Shown here: positions 62,331 through 64,000 of the stretch, in pieces
Numbering within the stretch: position 1 is the first letter of the stretch
Layout: the number at the start of each line of letters is the position of its first letter
Assembly: GCA_964057225.1 (NCBI GenBank)
Contig: CAXKVF010000073.1
Coordinates: 1,240,001 to 1,304,000, forward strand
Reading direction: 5' to 3'
Length of the DNA: 64,000 nucleotides
DNA from: Auanema rhodensis
Taxonomy: Eukaryota; Nematoda; Chromadorea; Rhabditida; Rhabditidae
The notes under the pieces: generated by a model
Databases searched by the model: none
What the model was told of the DNA's origin: nothing
The model's input: the letters and a program-made list of their open reading frames with translations, nothing else
Translations under genes and position numbers: made by a program

Positions 62331-64000
62331 AAATTAAAGTTCACGTAAATTTCAAAGTCATGGTTACCATGAACCAATATCAATAAAAATTTGTTTTTAG
62401 ACTAATATGGACATGGGGAATCTAATTTTGAAAACCGCATCTCTTTATCTTTCACGTGAAGCGAGTTACATACCAAGTGCACATCACGTGTACATTTAAT
62501 TAGCATAAATTAAAGTTCACATAAATTTCAAAGTCATGGTTACCATGAACCAATATCAATAAAAATTTGTTTTTAGACTAATATGGACATGGGGAATCTA
62601 ATTTTGAAAACCGCATCTCTTCATCTTTCACGTGAAGCGAGTTACATACCAAGTGCACATCACGTGTACATTTAATTAGCATAAATTAAAGTTCACGTAA
62701 ATTTCAAAGTCATGGTTACCATGCACCAATATCAATAAAAATTTGTTTTTAGACTAATATGGACATGGGGAATCTAATTTTGAAAACCGCATCTCTTTAT
62801 CTTTCACGTGAAGCGAGTTACATACCAAGTGCACATCACGTGTACATTTAATTAGCATAAATTAAAGTTCACGTAAATTTCAAAGTCATGGTTACCATGC
62901 ACCAATATCAATAAAAATTCGTTTTTAGACTAATATGGACATGGGGAATCTAATTTTGAAAACCGCATCTCTTCATCTTTCACGTGAAGCGAGTTACATA
63001 CCAAGTGCACATCACGTGTACTTTTAATTAGCATAAATTAAAGTTCACGTAAATTTCAAAGTCATGGTTACCATGCACCAATATCAATAAAAATTTGTTT
63101 TTAGACTAATATGGACATGGGGAATCTAATTTTGAAAACCGCATCTCTTTATCTTTCACGTGAAGCGAGTTACATACCAAGTGCACATCACGTGTACATT
63201 TAATTAGCATAAATTAAAGTTCACGTAAATTTCAAAGTCATGGTTACCATGAACCAATATCAATAAAAATTTGTTTTTAGACTAATATGGACATGGGGAA
63301 TCTAATTTTGAAAACCGCATCTCTTTATCTTTCACGTGAAGCGAGTTACATACCAAGTGCACATCACGTGTACATTTAATTAGCATAAATTAAAGTTCAC
63401 GTAAATTTCAAAGTCATGGTTACCATGAACCAATATCAATAAAAATTTGTTTTTAGACTAATATGGACATGGGGAATCTAATTTTGAAAACCGCATCTCT
63501 TCATCTTTCACGTGAAGCGAGTTACATACCAAGTGCACATCACGTGTACATTTAATTAGCATAAATTAAAGTTCACGTAAATTTCAAAGTCATGGTTACC
63601 ATGCACCAATATCAATAAAAATTTGTTTTTAGACTAATATGGACATGGGGAATCTAATTTTGAAAACCGCATCTCTTTATCTTTCACGTGAAGCGAGTTA
63701 CATACCAAGTGCACATCACGTGTACATTTAATTAGCATAAATTAAAGTTCACGTAAATTTCAAAGTCATGGTTACCATGAAGCAATATCAATAAAAATTT
63801 GTTTTTAGACTAATATGGAAATGAGGAATCTAATTTTGAAAACCGCATCTCTTTATCTTTCACGTGAAGCGAGTTACATACCAAGTGCACATCACGTGTA
63901 CATTTAATTAGCATAAATTAAAGTTCACGTAAATTTCAAAGTCATGGTTACCATGAACCAATATCAATAAAAATTTGTTTTTAGACTAATATGGACATGG
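61672..64000. repeat. Long-range duplicate, right copy (partner 32,277-34,605)
   Basis: It matches the left copy through its rare markers (see 32,277-34,605) and runs off the end of the window, so the true length is at least 2.33 kb. Changes present only here are GGACCTGGGG at 62,060 and GTACTTTTAATT near 63,022. The window ends in a partial monomer (63,879-64,000). Confidence 0.9.

Larger units (their letters stand above)
1..64000. repeat. 176-bp satellite tandem array, about 363.7 monomers, probable centromeric satellite
   Basis: The sequence beginning TACCAAGTGCACATCACGTG at base 1 recurs at 177, 353, 529 and so on to the end of the window, always in the same orientation. The last, partial monomer starts at 63,879. 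A representative monomer has 57 G/C bases in 176 (32%). Most monomers differ from it by only a few substitutions. Nine deletions (13 bases) and three 1-base insertions account exactly for the 10-base shortfall against 363 x 176 + 122. Nothing else interrupts the array. By family knowledge, long homogeneous arrays of about 170-180 bp monomers are typical of centromeres in many plants and animals. The centromeric assignment and the host are inference. Monomer positions quoted elsewhere use base 1 of this window as monomer position 1. Confidence 0.97.

Noticed and set aside
1-64000. Protein-coding ORFs
   Set aside because: Each monomer has stop codons in all three forward frames (27-43) and all three reverse frames (26-42), so ORFs cannot much exceed about 65 codons. 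Short ORFs repeat with the monomer and have no coding character.
1-64000. CRISPR array
   Set aside because: The repeat unit is 176 bp with no unique spacers and no adjacent cas genes. Neighbouring units are almost identical along their full length.
1-64000. rDNA intergenic spacer subrepeats
   Set aside because: Spacer subrepeats are interrupted by rRNA genes every several kilobases. No rRNA gene occurs in 64 kb.
1-64000. CENP-B box
   Set aside because: I looked for the essential core (TTCG, four bases, A, two bases, CGGG) in the consensus and its reverse complement and did not find it. GAAAACCGC and the AACGGC variants are only superficially similar.
1-64000. Transposable element insertions or inversions
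   Set aside because: Every monomer is in the same orientation and phase, apart from the twelve 1-2 bp changes listed. There is no break in the array where an element could sit.
1-64000. Telomeric or interstitial telomere repeats
   Set aside because: No runs of TTTAGGG, TTAGGG or their complements are present.
1-64000. CACGTG motifs as functional gene promoters
   Set aside because: The boxes are part of a satellite monomer with no adjacent gene. They are recorded as motifs and a possible binding platform only.

Overview
The whole 64 kb window is one uninterrupted head-to-tail satellite DNA array. The monomer is 176 bp and about 32% GC. There are 363 complete monomers plus 122 bases of a 364th, all in the same orientation. 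I see no gene, RNA gene, transposable element, inversion or unique sequence anywhere. Monomer length is extremely constant. Relative to a perfect 176-bp lattice the window is 10 bases short, and this is fully explained by nine small deletions (one at about 5.07 kb, eight between 6.88 and 11.10 kb; 13 bases in total) and three 1-base insertions (51.34, 54.86 and 56.97 kb). All other variation is base substitution.

A very homogeneous, AT-rich array with a nucleosome-scale monomer points to eukaryotic (peri)centromeric satellite, most likely from a plant. The length is in the range of Brassicaceae centromere repeats. A few landmarks, in the same order and at similar spacing, recall the Arabidopsis 178-bp centromere repeat as I remember it. 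This taxonomic suggestion is inference only.

Layout, using monomer coordinates where base 1 of the window is base 1 of the monomer. (1) 1-6.7 kb: monomers carry C or A at position 78, and T152C is common. (2) 6.7-11.4 kb: a three-monomer cassette with a 2-bp deletion is repeated four times, mixed with two monomers carrying paired 1-bp deletions. (3) 13.4-15 kb: T47C occurs in every second monomer. (4) 14.8-18.9 kb: a 12-monomer tandem duplication. (5) 19.4-23.1 kb: overlapping 11- and 12-monomer duplications. (6) From about 24 kb new variants appear (T56A, A37T, A78+G80). 24.4-26.9 kb has a 9-monomer duplication and 25.1-31.1 kb an 18-monomer duplication. (7) 32.3-34.6 kb is nearly identical to 61.7-64 kb, 29.4 kb away. 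(8) 35.2-40.4 kb: a 17-monomer duplication. (9) 41.2-48.0 kb: a 16-monomer higher-order repeat in about 2.4 copies. (10) 49.0-56.2 kb: a 20-monomer (3,521 bp) tandem duplication with no difference at any marker I compared. (11) 54.2-58.5 kb: a 12-monomer duplication. (12) 59.9-62.3 kb: an 8-monomer duplication.

No single higher-order period covers the window. Many local duplications of different lengths are nested and overlap, as expected from repeated unequal exchange or replication slippage in register. Each monomer also contains several short dyad symmetries and three CACGTR motifs spaced 32-33 bp apart. These are the best candidates for a protein-binding or structural role.
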